This document shows, piece by piece, positions 22,405-33,722 of a stretch of 51,692 bases of DNA. Made by a program: the position numbers and the translations under genes. The stretch's first letter is position 1. Every line of letters begins with the position of its first letter. A model generated the notes under the pieces. The model did no database searches. It was not told where the DNA came from and was given only the letters and a program-made list of their open reading frames with translations. Source of the stretch: Ministeria vibrans ATCC 50519 (taxonomy: Eukaryota > Opisthokonta > Filasterea). The stretch covers positions 2,217-53,908 of the forward strand of contig CALSCP010000569.1 of assembly GCA_943704425.1 (NCBI GenBank). The letters are read 5' to 3'.

Positions 22405-25400
22405 TCAGGTATTCGAGTTCATAGGATTGGACCATTCAATAGGCGCAGCAGTAGACGGAGCCGACTTGACGCGCAGTGACGACCGTGAGTTGACACTCGT
22501 GCTGTCCTCCTCCTCCCCATCGGCATCCTCTTCGGCAGGTTCAGGGACGTCCACCGCACTCGAGACCATTTGCGCCCCCTGGTACTCCATCACTCGCTCA
22601 ATATCTGCCGACTGGGAGTGACTCAGTGTCATCACAGACTCGTCCATACGCAGGGGCCTCATCGACGTATCCTTGGACGCAACAAAGGCTGACAGCGACG
22701 ACGAACGCTGCTGGTGGACAACGTAGATCCCAAGGCACACAAGCACGCAGGCAACAACGGCCGCTGCCACTCCAGTGCCCGCCGCAGCACCTGCAGACAT
22801 GCCTGACGATGACGACGACGACGACGAGTTGTTGACCTCGAATGGTACGGACACGAGACGGAATGCTGTAGTGTGCGTTGTAAGACACGCGCCCACACCA
22901 GCGTCGTATGCAACGTCGTCGTCTACCCACTCGTCGCTGCTGGTGTCCCAATACTGGCAGATGGCGTCTTCGGAAACGGGGCAGCCGGGCGCAAAGGGAA
23001 TCACAAGCGAAATGGGCGATTCCAGCGTGAGACCTGTCACCTCGCTCGCTTCGGTACTGCCTGTGTTCTTGTTCAAGAACGACAGCTCCACCACCTCCGA
23101 GTAAGTGCAGTCGGTGGTCGCCGTCGAATCAATCACACTTGCATTGGCAAACGTAATCGTTGACACAAGGAAAGTGCCGTCGCCAAGCACATCTTTGAGA
23201 GCCGTCAGCGAAAACGAAACTTGCGGACACACCGCATGACCAGCAGAGCAATTCACGTCCAGGGTAAACGTGCTCTCAGGCAGCGTCGTGTCAATGGCAC
23301 TCACAGACGCAAAGACATTGCCATCGTCCGAGCCAAACTCAAATGGGGCATCGCCCACATTCACATCGCTGCCAATGGTCGACACGAGAGCCGTTGCAAA
23401 CTGGAGCACTTGAACGCCAGTCATGTTGAGCGCAGGCAGACTTGTCAGCACACCACCCGCCGCCTCAGCCGAGAGCGCCTCGTCGCTGAGTGTACCACCG
23501 GCCGCAACAATTTCGAGGCGCTGACCAATGTACTTGTTGGTCACGGCAAGCAACAGTGCTTGTAGTTCATCGTCGTCGCTAGTCGCTTCACGACGACGAG
23601 AACTCGTGCCGAGAAGAGTCGCAAGCGCATCAGGATGCCTCTGGCGACACTTCTTGTGGATGAGGGTCCCGACAAAGGAAATGACCTTGAGCAGGCCGTT
23701 TGTTTGTGTCTTGGAACCTGAAGAACAGCCCACGGCAGTCTCTGCAAGTGACAGCAGAAGTTGAAGAAGTGCAGACTGCTCGGCCGTACATTGGTTGTGT
23801 GCGATCAAACCCAAAGCCTTGTACGACTCAATGACACCGTTGAAGGTGGTTAATAAAGATGAAATGTCGCTACAGGCATCCACTACGGGATCCAATAGAG
23901 ATTGCGTCCAGAATGCAACGACCGCCGAGACGTTGGTTTTGTCGCTGAGCGCCTCGGGAAGAGTCAAGGAGACCTTTCTGCTCGCTTCAGCAACCCCCCC
24001 CACCGAATTAGCAACCTTGACCCTCAGAGTCATTTCGGCTTTCGGGAGTTTGGTCTTGATGACAGAAAGCGTCGACCGACCCGAACCCAGCGTGACAAAC
24101 CCGCTTGAGATGTAGCCAAACTCGTACGTGAGGTCATTCGTGTCCCAGCCCGAGGTGCTCAGTGTAAATTCGTCCACGCCGACGACACCGGTCGCCGGAG
24201 ATATGTTGAGGACACCACCTTTGGGGACTGTCGCCGCAGTGAATGAGTACGTGACCGAACCCACATTGCTCAGGTCGTTCACGGGCACTGCGGAAAATTT
24301 CAGTTTGTACTTGCCACCAGATTGAAACGTGTTGGTCGGGAATGTGATCTTGGCTTCGTTGGAAGAGCTTGGAGTGTCAAACGGCAGGGTACCCTCAGAC
24401 TCATCAACAATCGGCGTCCAGGTAAACTGAGACGGGATCCAGACAGAGGAGACGGCTCGACGCTCGACAGCTTCGCGACGGCCAAAAGAAACGCGACGGC
24501 GAGCTGGGGTGCGCCGGCGTACGGGGTTAACGCGACGGCGTCTCCGTGTAGTAATATAAATCTTTGGAGTACGACGGCGCGCAATGGCAAATCTGCGGCG
24601 GGCGTTCTGGGCACGACGACGGCGACGACGCAAAGCGAATCGCCGACGAGAAATGGATCGCCGACGAACGGCGCTGCGACGGCGTACGATATAGTTTTTC
24701 ATCTGCACGCCCTTTACAGTGCCAGCGCCCGAAAAACTGGACTTGGATTGCGGATGCACCTCACTGCCCGCCACCGTGACCAATGGCACTGTTGATGTCG
24801 CGTCGTGAATGGTCAGAACAATGGGCGTGGTAAGGGTTATGTTGCGCGCCACGGCCGTCCCCGTGTTGTTCAAAGGAGCGTCCTTCGTCGCCGACACATA
24901 AAGATGGTAGATTCCGGGCAGAAGTGATTCAGCAGGCAATTCGGGAGCTGATCGTTCGGCTGGCTCAGGCATTGACTCGTCGCAAGACTCGTTCGTACCA
25001 ATATTCACACAGCTGTACCAAATTTCACACACTGATGTGGTGTCAAAATCGTTGTCTACGCAGCGCGCATCAATTGTTGCCGGGCTGCCATCCACAATGG
25101 CGACCGTTGCAGAGAAGATAATCTGCAGCGGTTGTTGAACCACCGCAAACGACGCTGTCTTGGTGAGAACCAAGCCAGTCGCAGTACCATCCTTATCTGT
25201 GATGGTCACCGTCACTGTCGCCGTGTACGACATACCCGCCTTGAGGTACACTGCAGTGATGAGCAGCTGACTCGAAGTGGTGCCCAACATCTTCGCGCCA
25301 CCGTCATATCCGGGTACAACGTCACCGTCCGAAGTACGCACCACCCACTCGTAGGCGGCGTACGTTTCGTTTACGTCCGCACAACGACTGTGCTGCAGCT

Positions 25401-28400
25401 TGACACCAATCTCAATGGGTTCGAGCGACTTATAGGTGGCGACTGGAGGATCCGCAATGAACGCGAGAACGGGCTGAGGCTCGGCCAGCGCCTCAAAGCT
25501 GAACGGCGCCGACGAGCTTGACATGCCGAAGAAGTTGGTGACGGTAGCCACGACAGTGTAGTGACCCGGCTCAAAGTGTTCCGGTTCCACTGACAGGACG
25601 GTGGTCGATGCTGGAAGGGTTTCAAGGTATGCCTGCAAGGCAGCGCCATTATCAGAGGCGTCGCCAGATGTGACAGTCCATTGTGTGATGGAGAGCGCGT
25701 GTGAGGCGGTGCCGTTCACTTCGACCAGGTACATGTCAAGAATGCCACACTTGTCGACGACGGCTGTACCACGCAGCAGGGCGTAGGGCGTTGGCGGCGA
25801 CACGACTGGATTCACCGCGACTGACACAGATCCAGTGGCGCTCTGAGAGGCAGGTACACCACGCAGGCCAACGGCTTGTAAGGCCTTCGTGAGTAGAAAC
25901 GTCTCACGGAGTACAAGTTGACCTTGATTGATACCAATAGTGGAAGTTGCGTCAAGCTCAATAAGCATGGTTTTGTTGTTACTCCACGAGCATAGCCTCG
26001 CACCGGGAGTATATCCTGGTGTCGCTTCCCAGAATGAGCATGTCTGGCGCTGAGGTACCACCGCAAAGCCACCTCTAGTGAATGCAGCAGGCGCCGAGAA
26101 GACCGCCTCAATCGCAGTGTAGCTCGGGGAGAAGTGAGCACTCACAAGGGTCGGTGGTGCAACGTGGACGTACACAAAGTGTGCGGTGAGAACACTGAAC
26201 CAGGTGAGGCCAAAGTTCGCTGTGACGTAGACTCCGTAGCTGTCGGTGGCAATGTTGGCTGGGAGCGAACAGTTGATGGCTGTCGAGCCGACAACGGTCT
26301 CAACAAAGAGCGGTTGCCGTTTCGCATCGAGTGTAACAGCAACACAGAGAGTGGTGGTTCGGTTTCTCGACGGATCGTAAAAGGGATAAGTTGTGGATGT
26401 GTTGAACTCAAGTGTGACAGGCGTGCTGGGCATGACGGAGACGGACTGGCTGTGACGTCCCACATAGTCAAACAATCCGATTGATGTGTCGGAAATGCAT
26501 GTGCGCAAGTCGACGTCGAGCTTGAACCCTCGACTGCACAGGCACAAATAGGAGCCGGGCAGGTTGTAGCAGTGGTGAGTGCAGGTGTGATTGCCGTTGG
26601 CCGCACACTCGTCAATGTCAACGGGTGCACCTGACTCACAAGTGTAGCCAGTGGGACAGGTGGAAGTGCACTCGCTGGCGCCATCCACGCTGTAGGTGAA
26701 CGAAGCGCATGGAAGACAAGTACTCAAGGTGGTGGCACCAATGGTCTACACACACACACAAAAAAAAAGTTGATTGGATATTGGATTTTCCTTGCTGACT
26801 TACGCTCGAGTAACGACCAGCGGGGCAGAAGGTACACGGAAGAGAGTAACGCGAGATGGAACTGTAACGACCAGCCTCGCATGACTATTGTCGAGAAGAA
26901 CATACAAAACACAACAGCGTCAAAACCTCCCAAGGGAGTCACGTTAGGGTTAGTTGTCTTTCTTACCGTGCAGTTAGTTGCCGTCACCGAAGTCACATAC
27001 GAACCAGGGGGGCAGTCCTGGCAACCAGCACCCCTACCAAGACCGATTTGGCCCATATCGCAGGACTTGCATATGGACTCACCAACGGTAGATCGTTTCC
27101 CTTGCGGACATGTCTCGCAGGATTTCCGCCCCTTCTTGGAAGAGAATCTGTTGGCTACACAGTCGTAGCACAAGCCGAATGTTCCCGCTTTGCCTGTCGG
27201 ACAGTGGAAGCATTGTCCACTCAAAAGATTAGGATTGGGATAGCGCCCGCTGGGACAGTTTATACAAGCGCGCGAGTTGGCCTTGGAAACCTGATTCGCG
27301 GCACATGCCTTGCACACAGATGTGCCCGTGCTACTAGCCATTGTACCTCCTGGGCACGATTTGCAGGGATTACCGTCGTTGATACTGTATTTACCAACCG
27401 GGCATTCCCTAATAAAACGAGCAACAATTAGCCGAATCATTTTTCTTTGCCTCTTTTTCCTTACACGCAAGTGGCTCCATCTGATGAATAACGACCGGCA
27501 GTACAGTTACGACAGGTAATGCCATCGGTGCCTGCCACATACTGACCAGGACTACAGAAGGTGCACTTGTCGGAGGCTGGCAAGAGGGCAACCATGTTTG
27601 AAGGGCATGGTGTACAGTGGGTTTTTGGAGAGGTGTTGGCGATGGAGAGTTTTCCGGGAGGACACGCCAAACACTCCGTCACACCCGTTGTGTTGGAATA
27701 GTGTCCGCTGGAACAATCCAGACACGCACCAGTGGTGGAAGAATATCGTCCAACTGGACAATCTTCGCATCCTTTGTGGCTACTGTCAGACGACTTGCCC
27801 GGGCTACAGCCAGTACATTCGCTCGCGCCCGCGTCGCTGTAGTACCCAACGTCGCAAGAGAAACAAGGGCTCCCCGCAGGCGAGTACTCGCCAGCGGAGC
27901 AGCTGTAGCACGCATCGTGAGCTTCGAAAGACGTCGATTTCCCCGCAGCACACGCATCGCTGTGAAGAAGAAGAAGAAGAAGAAGAAAATCAGCCAAAAA
28001 GAGTCACCAAGGGTGTCGGTTCAGCCGATACCAAACTGTCTTCCCCGTGGAAAAGCTGATGAATCCGTCGGGGCATCTGCGACACGCTTGACCAGGACCG
28101 GAGGTAAGGTATCCAACTTGACACGGGGTACATACACTCGCACCAACTGCTCATAGACAAGAAGAACACCAGTGTGAGTTGTCTATATTTATTACAAGGA
28201 ATTATTTGCTTTTTAATACCATCTGAAGATAAGCCCGCAGGACAGAGGTCGCAGCTGGACGAGTTGTTCACGTTGGGACCTGACTGAAATTGTGCTGCGG
28301 GACACTGTTTGCATTGTCCATTGTCGCTAGAGAGAGAGAGAGAAAGAAATACATTAATTATTAATGATAAAGAAAGGAGGGAGAAAGAAAATTGAGTATG

Positions 28401-28622
28401 ACGGACAAAGTCTAGAAGATAAAAAAAAGCCACGTACAGATAATGGCCCGCAGGGCAGAAATCACAGGGTTCACCGGGTGTCACCTGGCCCTGCGATCAG
28501 AAAAAGAAACGTTGATGATAGTTCAATAGTAATGTTACTTTCGTACTTGGTCAGAAGGACACGGTTGGCAGTCCGAGAGCGTTTCAGCACCAGTAAAGTT
28601 CACATAATGACCATAAGGACAT
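22405..28622 (-). CDS. Receptor-like protein: GCC2/GCC3 Cys repeats, EGF, REJ/PKD-like region, Arg cluster, GPS-like motif, one TM; 5' end unresolved
   Basis: Exons on the minus strand: 28622-28547, 28490-28438, 28326-28220, 28149-28032, 27959-27465, 27408-26967, 26884-26804 and 26745-22405; about 1903 residues. All junctions keep phase, but the first exon needs two bases from an upstream exon I cannot identify, so the signal peptide is missing. About 14 ephrin-receptor-like Cys units come first (for example CPVGRYSSTTGACLDC and CPPGSYVTSV), then a calcium-type EGF (DIDECAANGNHTCTHHCY). Beta-rich REJ/PKD-like sequence follows. Near 24700-24460 it is interrupted by an Arg-triplet cluster. Near the end a GPS-like motif (CQYWDTSSDEW ... 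ACLTTHTTAF) precedes a Ser run, one TM helix (VAAAVVACVLVCLGIYVV) and a cytoplasmic tail. The architecture suggests a cell-surface adhesion or mechanosensing receptor. It converges on the PB1-GH116 gene. Confidence 0.85.
24460..24700 (-). other. Coding Arg-triplet cluster within the receptor ectodomain
   Basis: About 77 residues contain roughly half Arg, arranged as RRR triplets (and longer runs) separated by short A/S/I/F/V-rich spacers, e.g. RRRSAVRRRSISRRRFAL. It lies between two otherwise ordinary beta-rich extracellular segments, and the reading frame on both sides is unbroken. Each triplet resembles a polybasic proprotein-convertase site. Confidence 0.8.
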
Positions 28623-28623
28623 C

Positions 28624-28851
28624 TAAACAAAGAGAAAGAGGCAGTGAGAGACAAAGTGATAGAGAAGAGAGAAAGGAGAGGGAAAGAAACAAAGTGATAG
28701 AGAGACAAAGAGAGAGAGAGACAAAGAGAGAGAGAGAGAGAAAACAAAGTGATAAAGAAACAGAGTGATAGAGAGAGAGAGAGAGAGAAACAAAGTGATA
28801 GAGAGAGAGAGAAACAAAGTGATAGAGAGAGAGAGAGAGAGAGAAACAAAG

Positions 28852-28893
<42 letters not shown>

Positions 28894-28942
28894 AGTGATA
28901 GAGAGAGAGAAACAAAGTGATAGAGAGAGAGAGAGAGAGGGC
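28624..28942. repeat. Interrupted (TC)n/TATCACTTTG minisatellite between receptor and channel genes
   Basis: On the minus strand this reads as TC runs punctuated by TATCACTTTGTTTCTC units about every 15-40 nt. It contains no stop in one frame, so it forms a long spurious Leu/Ser ORF that joins channel and receptor reading frames. I read it as an intron or spacer, not as protein. Confidence 0.85.
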
Positions 28943-29014
28943 ACAAAGTGAACAAAAGGAGATAGGTAGAGAGTGCGTGTATGTGTATGTATGTGTGCAG
29001 TGAGAGAGGCGTAC

Positions 29015-29293
29015 GTCGCGGATATCATCGACGTTGTTTTGCACATCGACAATGGTTCTGTTGCTGAGGATCACTTGCTCCATCACCTCCAGGCGGAAGT
29101 TGGCCAGCGTATCAGAGTCGCCACTGTCGTCATCATATCTATACACAGAAAAAGAATAAGACGCTTTAAAAATAATAATAATAATAATAATAATAATTAT
29201 TATTATTAATAAATTGGAAAAGTCTTCCGCTTCTAATAATAATAATTTTTAAGACCCAGAGTGATAGGTTAATTCTAGATTCACAATATTAAG

Positions 29294-29336
<43 letters not shown>

Positions 29337-29337
29337 T

Positions 29338-29381
<44 letters not shown>

Positions 29382-32300
29382 GGGGACTGTCACTCAAAAA
29401 GGGTGGTGGCGTATAGAGAAAATAATTTATGTACCGTTCGACTAAGGGGTGTCCATGGCGATAGACCATTGTGCGATACCACTGCAGACGAGAGCGGTAC
29501 AGTTTGTCCTCCACATCAATAATTGCAAGCAGGTGCTCAAGTGCAGCGACAGCCTTTAGAGGTTGGATTTGGAGAAAGTAATAAGAGGAGTTTTGTTTTG
29601 TTTTTTGTGTTTACCTTTGCGTTGTCATAGACAAGTTGGTATGCGTTTGTGAGGGCGGCAATGAGCACATTGACAAGTACGATGGCAGACAGAAACAACC
29701 AAACAGCAGTCAACAGTGGTCCAAAAGCCTACGTCATATTCGTATCAATCAGTGTCACTATAAATTGTGTTGGGTATTTTTTTTTGCAATATTATTCGCA
29801 CCTGATCAGCAGCGCGAATCAGTGCATAGTCCAAGTCAACGACGGTCATCCGGAAAAGAGACATCATCGAGCCTATTAATCGAGTTAGGAGCAACAATAA
29901 TAATAATTAGAAGAAGAAGAAGAAGACATTTCCAATTGATTATCAATCACAATAACAATAATTAATAAGAACCACAATAATAATTATTATTAAGTATTAA
30001 TCCAATTCGGTTTGAGTCTCACGTACGTTCCATTGTGTTGAAATTTGGATTGAGTTCTCCTTCGACATTGTAAAAGAACACACTACGTATACGTATACAT
30101 CACTTCAAATGTGAGAACAAGAATCTTTCAAAAATGCAATGAAATGCACTTACGCAAAAGGAATCATCAGAATCAAGTAGACAAAAGTCCACTAAGAGTA
30201 GGAACACACACAAAAAAAGTGAGACGGATGATCGTTCATGCAATATTGCAGTGCGGAAGAGATGACGTTGTACCTCCGCAATAACTCGAATGAGCTTCGC
30301 AAGAAGCATCACAAACGGCCCAATGCGCTTGAAGGCGCGCGCAAACTTGAGCAGTTTGATCCAGACACAAACCAGGGCAGTGCACAAAATGCGCACGGCC
30401 GCCTTCTCAAGATTCAGAGTGCGGTCGGTGGCTGTGTTGACAGTGTAGATGATGATGAAGATAAACAAAAGGATGTACGTCAACCAGTCAATCCAGTTCC
30501 ACGCTAAAGAAAACGAAAAGAAACAAAATTAATTATTATTATTATTAGACAAAATTAAATAATATAATTATTTTAATAATAATAATAATAAAAATAATAA
30601 TAGTGTGATTGATAAAAATAATTATAATGGATGTTAGTAGTAGTACCGTCACTGAGATACTCTGCGAGCAGTTGCTTGTGCTGAATGCGACTGCGCTCTT
30701 CCAGTACATAATCCACTTCCGTTTTCCAGTTAAGGTCCATTTCCTTCAAATCTCGTTCTAGTTGCGCCTGCGCAGAGCTTTGCCATCGTTTTCGCGACTT
30801 GTAGGCAAACCGCACCTCCCATATTTCCTCCGCAACTAAAAAAAAACACACACACACGTAAACACACACAAAAAGAACAAAGAAATATAAGCAAATTATT
30901 ATAATAATAACTTTGCAGTGATGCTGCGTCGAATTAATCATGATTCGCTTCGTCTCTCTCATCTCTCTCATTTCGTTCCCACTCACTCTGATAGACAAGC
31001 ATAATGATCGCAATGATCTCAATGACGAGCCGCCACCACTGATCGGTGTACGAGAAGATGGACTGGCGGTTGGTGGCGTGGAGGATGGCAACGGTAGTCC
31101 AGGCCATGAGGAAGATGAGATAGATGACGAGGTTCTTGACGACGTTGGCGCGCCCAAACGACTCCCACTTGAATTTAATCGCCTGCTCGATGACCGGAAG
31201 CGCCACGAGATCCAGACGACGGTATTTGCAGATGCTGCGCAGCGTTGTCTATAAATGAAATTGATTAGCCTTCTGTCATAAATACAACAGTGTGCGTGTG
31301 TGTCATTTGTTATATGTGTGATTAAAACAACATTAATTACTATTATTAGTGTGGGTGCGCGCAGTACAATATTACTTGCGCTTATAATAATAATATTATT
31401 ATTTTGGTTATAGTATTATTATGCTTAATAAATTATAATGTGTGTGTCATATGTGCCGCACCGGAACCCACTCCTTGTCCATGTCGGTGAGGTCGGAGAC
31501 TGGTGGAGGCTCAAGGGCGGTGAGAAAAAAGCCAATCTGGCGCTTGGTTCGGTTGATGCGCTTGTAGCGGGCGCTCTCGAGGGCCGTGCGCGCGACAGAA
31601 GGCATCTTGTAGATCATAATGGACGTGGGAGCCTGACCGACCTCGTCGCGCTCTGCTGGATCTGCGCCCATGTCCATCAGGAGGTTCGATGTGACGCTGT
31701 AGTCGAAGAACGCCGAAAGATGCAGTGCAGTGCGTCCGTGGTTGTCCTGCTCATATGATCATTACGTTGATAAAAGAAAAGAAAAACGTAATTATGAATT
31801 CGTATACTACACTCACTCTCCAATCATGATCAAAAATGACCAATGACCTACGGCGCAGTGGCAAACAGATCATTTTAATATACCTTGGCCTGGACGAGAG
31901 CAAAGGCGGACGGAGAAAGCTCGGCTGCGCGCGAGGGTGTCTCGTTCATGTTAACGCTGGCTGCCTCGGGACTGTTGAGCTCCACCAGGGTCACGTGACC
32001 GAGCAGTTTGCGCAGGAGGAGATCACGGTCGTAGCGGGCGGCCGTGTGAATAATGGTCTGACCGTTGCTCATGCGTTTGTTCATATCTGCTCCTGCCTGC
32101 AGCAGAAAGCGCACCGTCTCGGTCTGGTCGTTGGCAACGGCATAAAAGAGTGCTGTGCGCCCCAGCCGATCCGACATGTCAATGTGTGCCCCGTGCTGCA
32201 CCAGCAAATCCACCGCTTCAATGCTGCCCCCGTACGACGCCATCATGAGCAGACTCGGTCCGCAGTAGAAGGCATCCGTCACCGTATCTTTCACGTCGAG

Positions 32301-33021
32301 TCGTTTTGCATTCACATTGGCTCCTTTGGCGAGAAAGTCTCGAACCTGCACAATGACCCAAGGAAAGTACACAAAATCGGATGTTATGAGTCGCGATGAT
32401 GCGCTTCGTTCTTCTTCTTCTTCTTCTTCTTGTGCTCACCGTTGCTAAGTCGACGGGAGCAGCGTGGGGGCCTCCCACACCCAGACGCACCGCCTCGTTG
32501 TAGCAAGTGCTTGTAATGTACTCCAGAAGCTGGTCGTTGATAAACTGGCCCGTCCGATCCGCAGGCTAGTGTCCAAGGGAGAATATTCGAAGCGTGTGCG
32601 GGTGAGAAAAAAAAATGCAAACTTTTCTGTTTAAAGCGGTTTTCACTGAATCAGACGGATGGCGTGCAACAGAAAGCGTATTTCATATTCATTTATGAAG
32701 TTCATGCGACTTCAAGTCAAGCTATTGGTAAGATTTATTGCGAGTCGCCATGGTAACCATTGAAAAAAAGAGAAAAGAAAAGAAGAGCAAGGCTTTGCCG
32801 TTGCCCAACCTCATTCTTTTGATGGACCCCACTTGACCCATGGCAACGTTATAGTGGAAGATCCAATAGTATTTTACCTGCATGCCCAAGTTGTCAATGG
32901 ACGACACGCTGTGACCTAACGTCGCCCATTGCGCTGCGTCGTCATCAAGTTGGATCCGAGGACGATCGTATCCCTGACCCGGTTGAGCGGGTGTGCTCTG
33001 AGCAGGATGAACGCGAGCCAT
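29015..33021 (-). CDS. TRPV-like cation channel with N-terminal ankyrin repeats; 3' end unresolved
   Basis: Exons on the minus strand: 33021-32878, 32565-32440, 32345-31884, 31746-31462, 31248-30987, 30835-30647, 30503-30274, 30191-30154, 30082-30027, 29872-29802, 29728-29615, 29553-29435 and 29138-29015; at least 740 residues. Ankyrin repeats include GGSIEAVDLLVQHGAHIDM, LGRTALFYAVANDQTETV and NHGRTALHLSAFFDYSV. S1 follows FKWESFG (VVKNLVIYLIFLMAW); S2, a long charged S2-S3 loop, S3 and S4 (LVCVWIKLLKFARAFKRIG, FVMLLAKLI) follow. Pore helix and filter read LFRMTVVDLDY. S6 is LVNVLIAALTNAYQLVYDN. A short coiled-coil-like tail ends at a GTACGC donor with no obvious next exon. The product is probably a sensory or calcium-entry channel. 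The start could instead be the in-frame ATG at 33081. Confidence 0.93.
29295..29383. repeat. (TTA)n-(TTG)n microsatellite in channel intron 12
   Basis: About 13 TTA units pass directly into about 15 TTG units on the plus strand, inside the intron between channel exons 29553-29435 and 29138-29015. Confidence 0.96.
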
Positions 33022-33369
33022 GAACACTAAAAAGAATGAGAATTGAGAAAAATTTAAAGTTGACAGTTGTGAGTCGTCCATCGTTCATTTGACTCTTTCT
33101 TGCTTGTTTGCGCTGTGATATACTTTGTCGTTGGTTACCATGTATCTATTTTGGCTGGGTTTCTGTGTGGTTTTGTTGGGCGCCTTGGTCACTCTGGCTT
33201 TCATCAACAATGCCTGATTTCCGACCAACACTTCTTCTCGCTCTCAAGAAGGAGAACGGCACGCCAGCACTCCGATTAGAATCAAAGGATGCATAGTGCA
33301 CCTGATGCGCTTTACCCAATTGGACGTGACTGAGCTCTCAGGGTCTCTCTACTCCATTGTGCAGCACAA

Positions 33370-33431
33370 GGCGGAAGTATCCGATTTTCATTTTCCATCC
33401 GATAATCAAAGAGCAGCACAATACTTCCGCC
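33370..33431. promoter_or_regulatory. Inverted repeat GGCGGAAGTAT / ATACTTCCGCC
   Basis: Perfect 11-bp arms separated by 40 bp. Each arm is preceded by the direct repeat GCAGCACAA, and the loop contains two ATCCGAT copies. The GGAA core resembles an ETS-type site. Its position in a divergent promoter suggests a protein-binding site, though a remnant of a small inverted-repeat element is possible. Confidence 0.5.
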
Positions 33432-33468
33432 GTAGACTTCCAGACGAGAATGTCACCTGATACACTCA

Positions 33469-33500
33469 TGACTCAGTCATGAGTCATGAGTCATGAATCA
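33469..33500. promoter_or_regulatory. Tandem AP-1/Gcn4-type bZIP sites
   Basis: TGACTCA at 33469, TGAGTCA at 33480 and 33487, and TGAATCA at 33494. The last three are butted together at exactly 7-bp spacing. TGA(C/G)TCA is the known binding site of AP-1/Gcn4 bZIP factors. Chance occurrence of three perfect sites in 25 bp is very unlikely unless they arose by tandem duplication. Confidence 0.65.
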
Positions 33501-33722
33501 TGATAACAGAGAAAAGAATGTGCGGAGGCACAGGTAGACGTTGTACATAACAGTTATTGTGTATTTACATCAAGTTTCAGATGGAAAAATAAAAAAAAAT
33601 TCGTCTGGACATTAATAATTAATTTATTTTTTCAACTTCCACTCTCTTTTGGCCGCTCATCAAAGCGACCACCGTGTACCAACTACCAACCGTTGTTTCC
33701 GCCTGCACACCAACACTCTCTG

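Larger units (their letters stand above)
33022..33722. other. 701-bp divergent intergenic region between channel and TPP II genes
   Basis: This is the longest gene-free stretch of the window and is flanked by two start codons, so it is likely a shared promoter region. It holds a 32-bp cluster of bZIP-type sites (33469-33500), an 11-bp inverted repeat (33370-33380 with 33421-33431), and an AT-rich tract near 33585-33635. I find no ORF I trust and no tRNA. Confidence 0.7.

Noticed and set aside
28535-29146. Leu/Ser-rich ORFs that look like strings of transmembrane segments
   Set aside because: They are translations of the TC-rich repeat, which lacks stops by composition; splice signals flank it.
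33108-33296. 62-codon ORF with Trp-rich sequence in the divergent promoter
   Set aside because: No homology I recognise, no splice context, and composition like neighbouring spacer.
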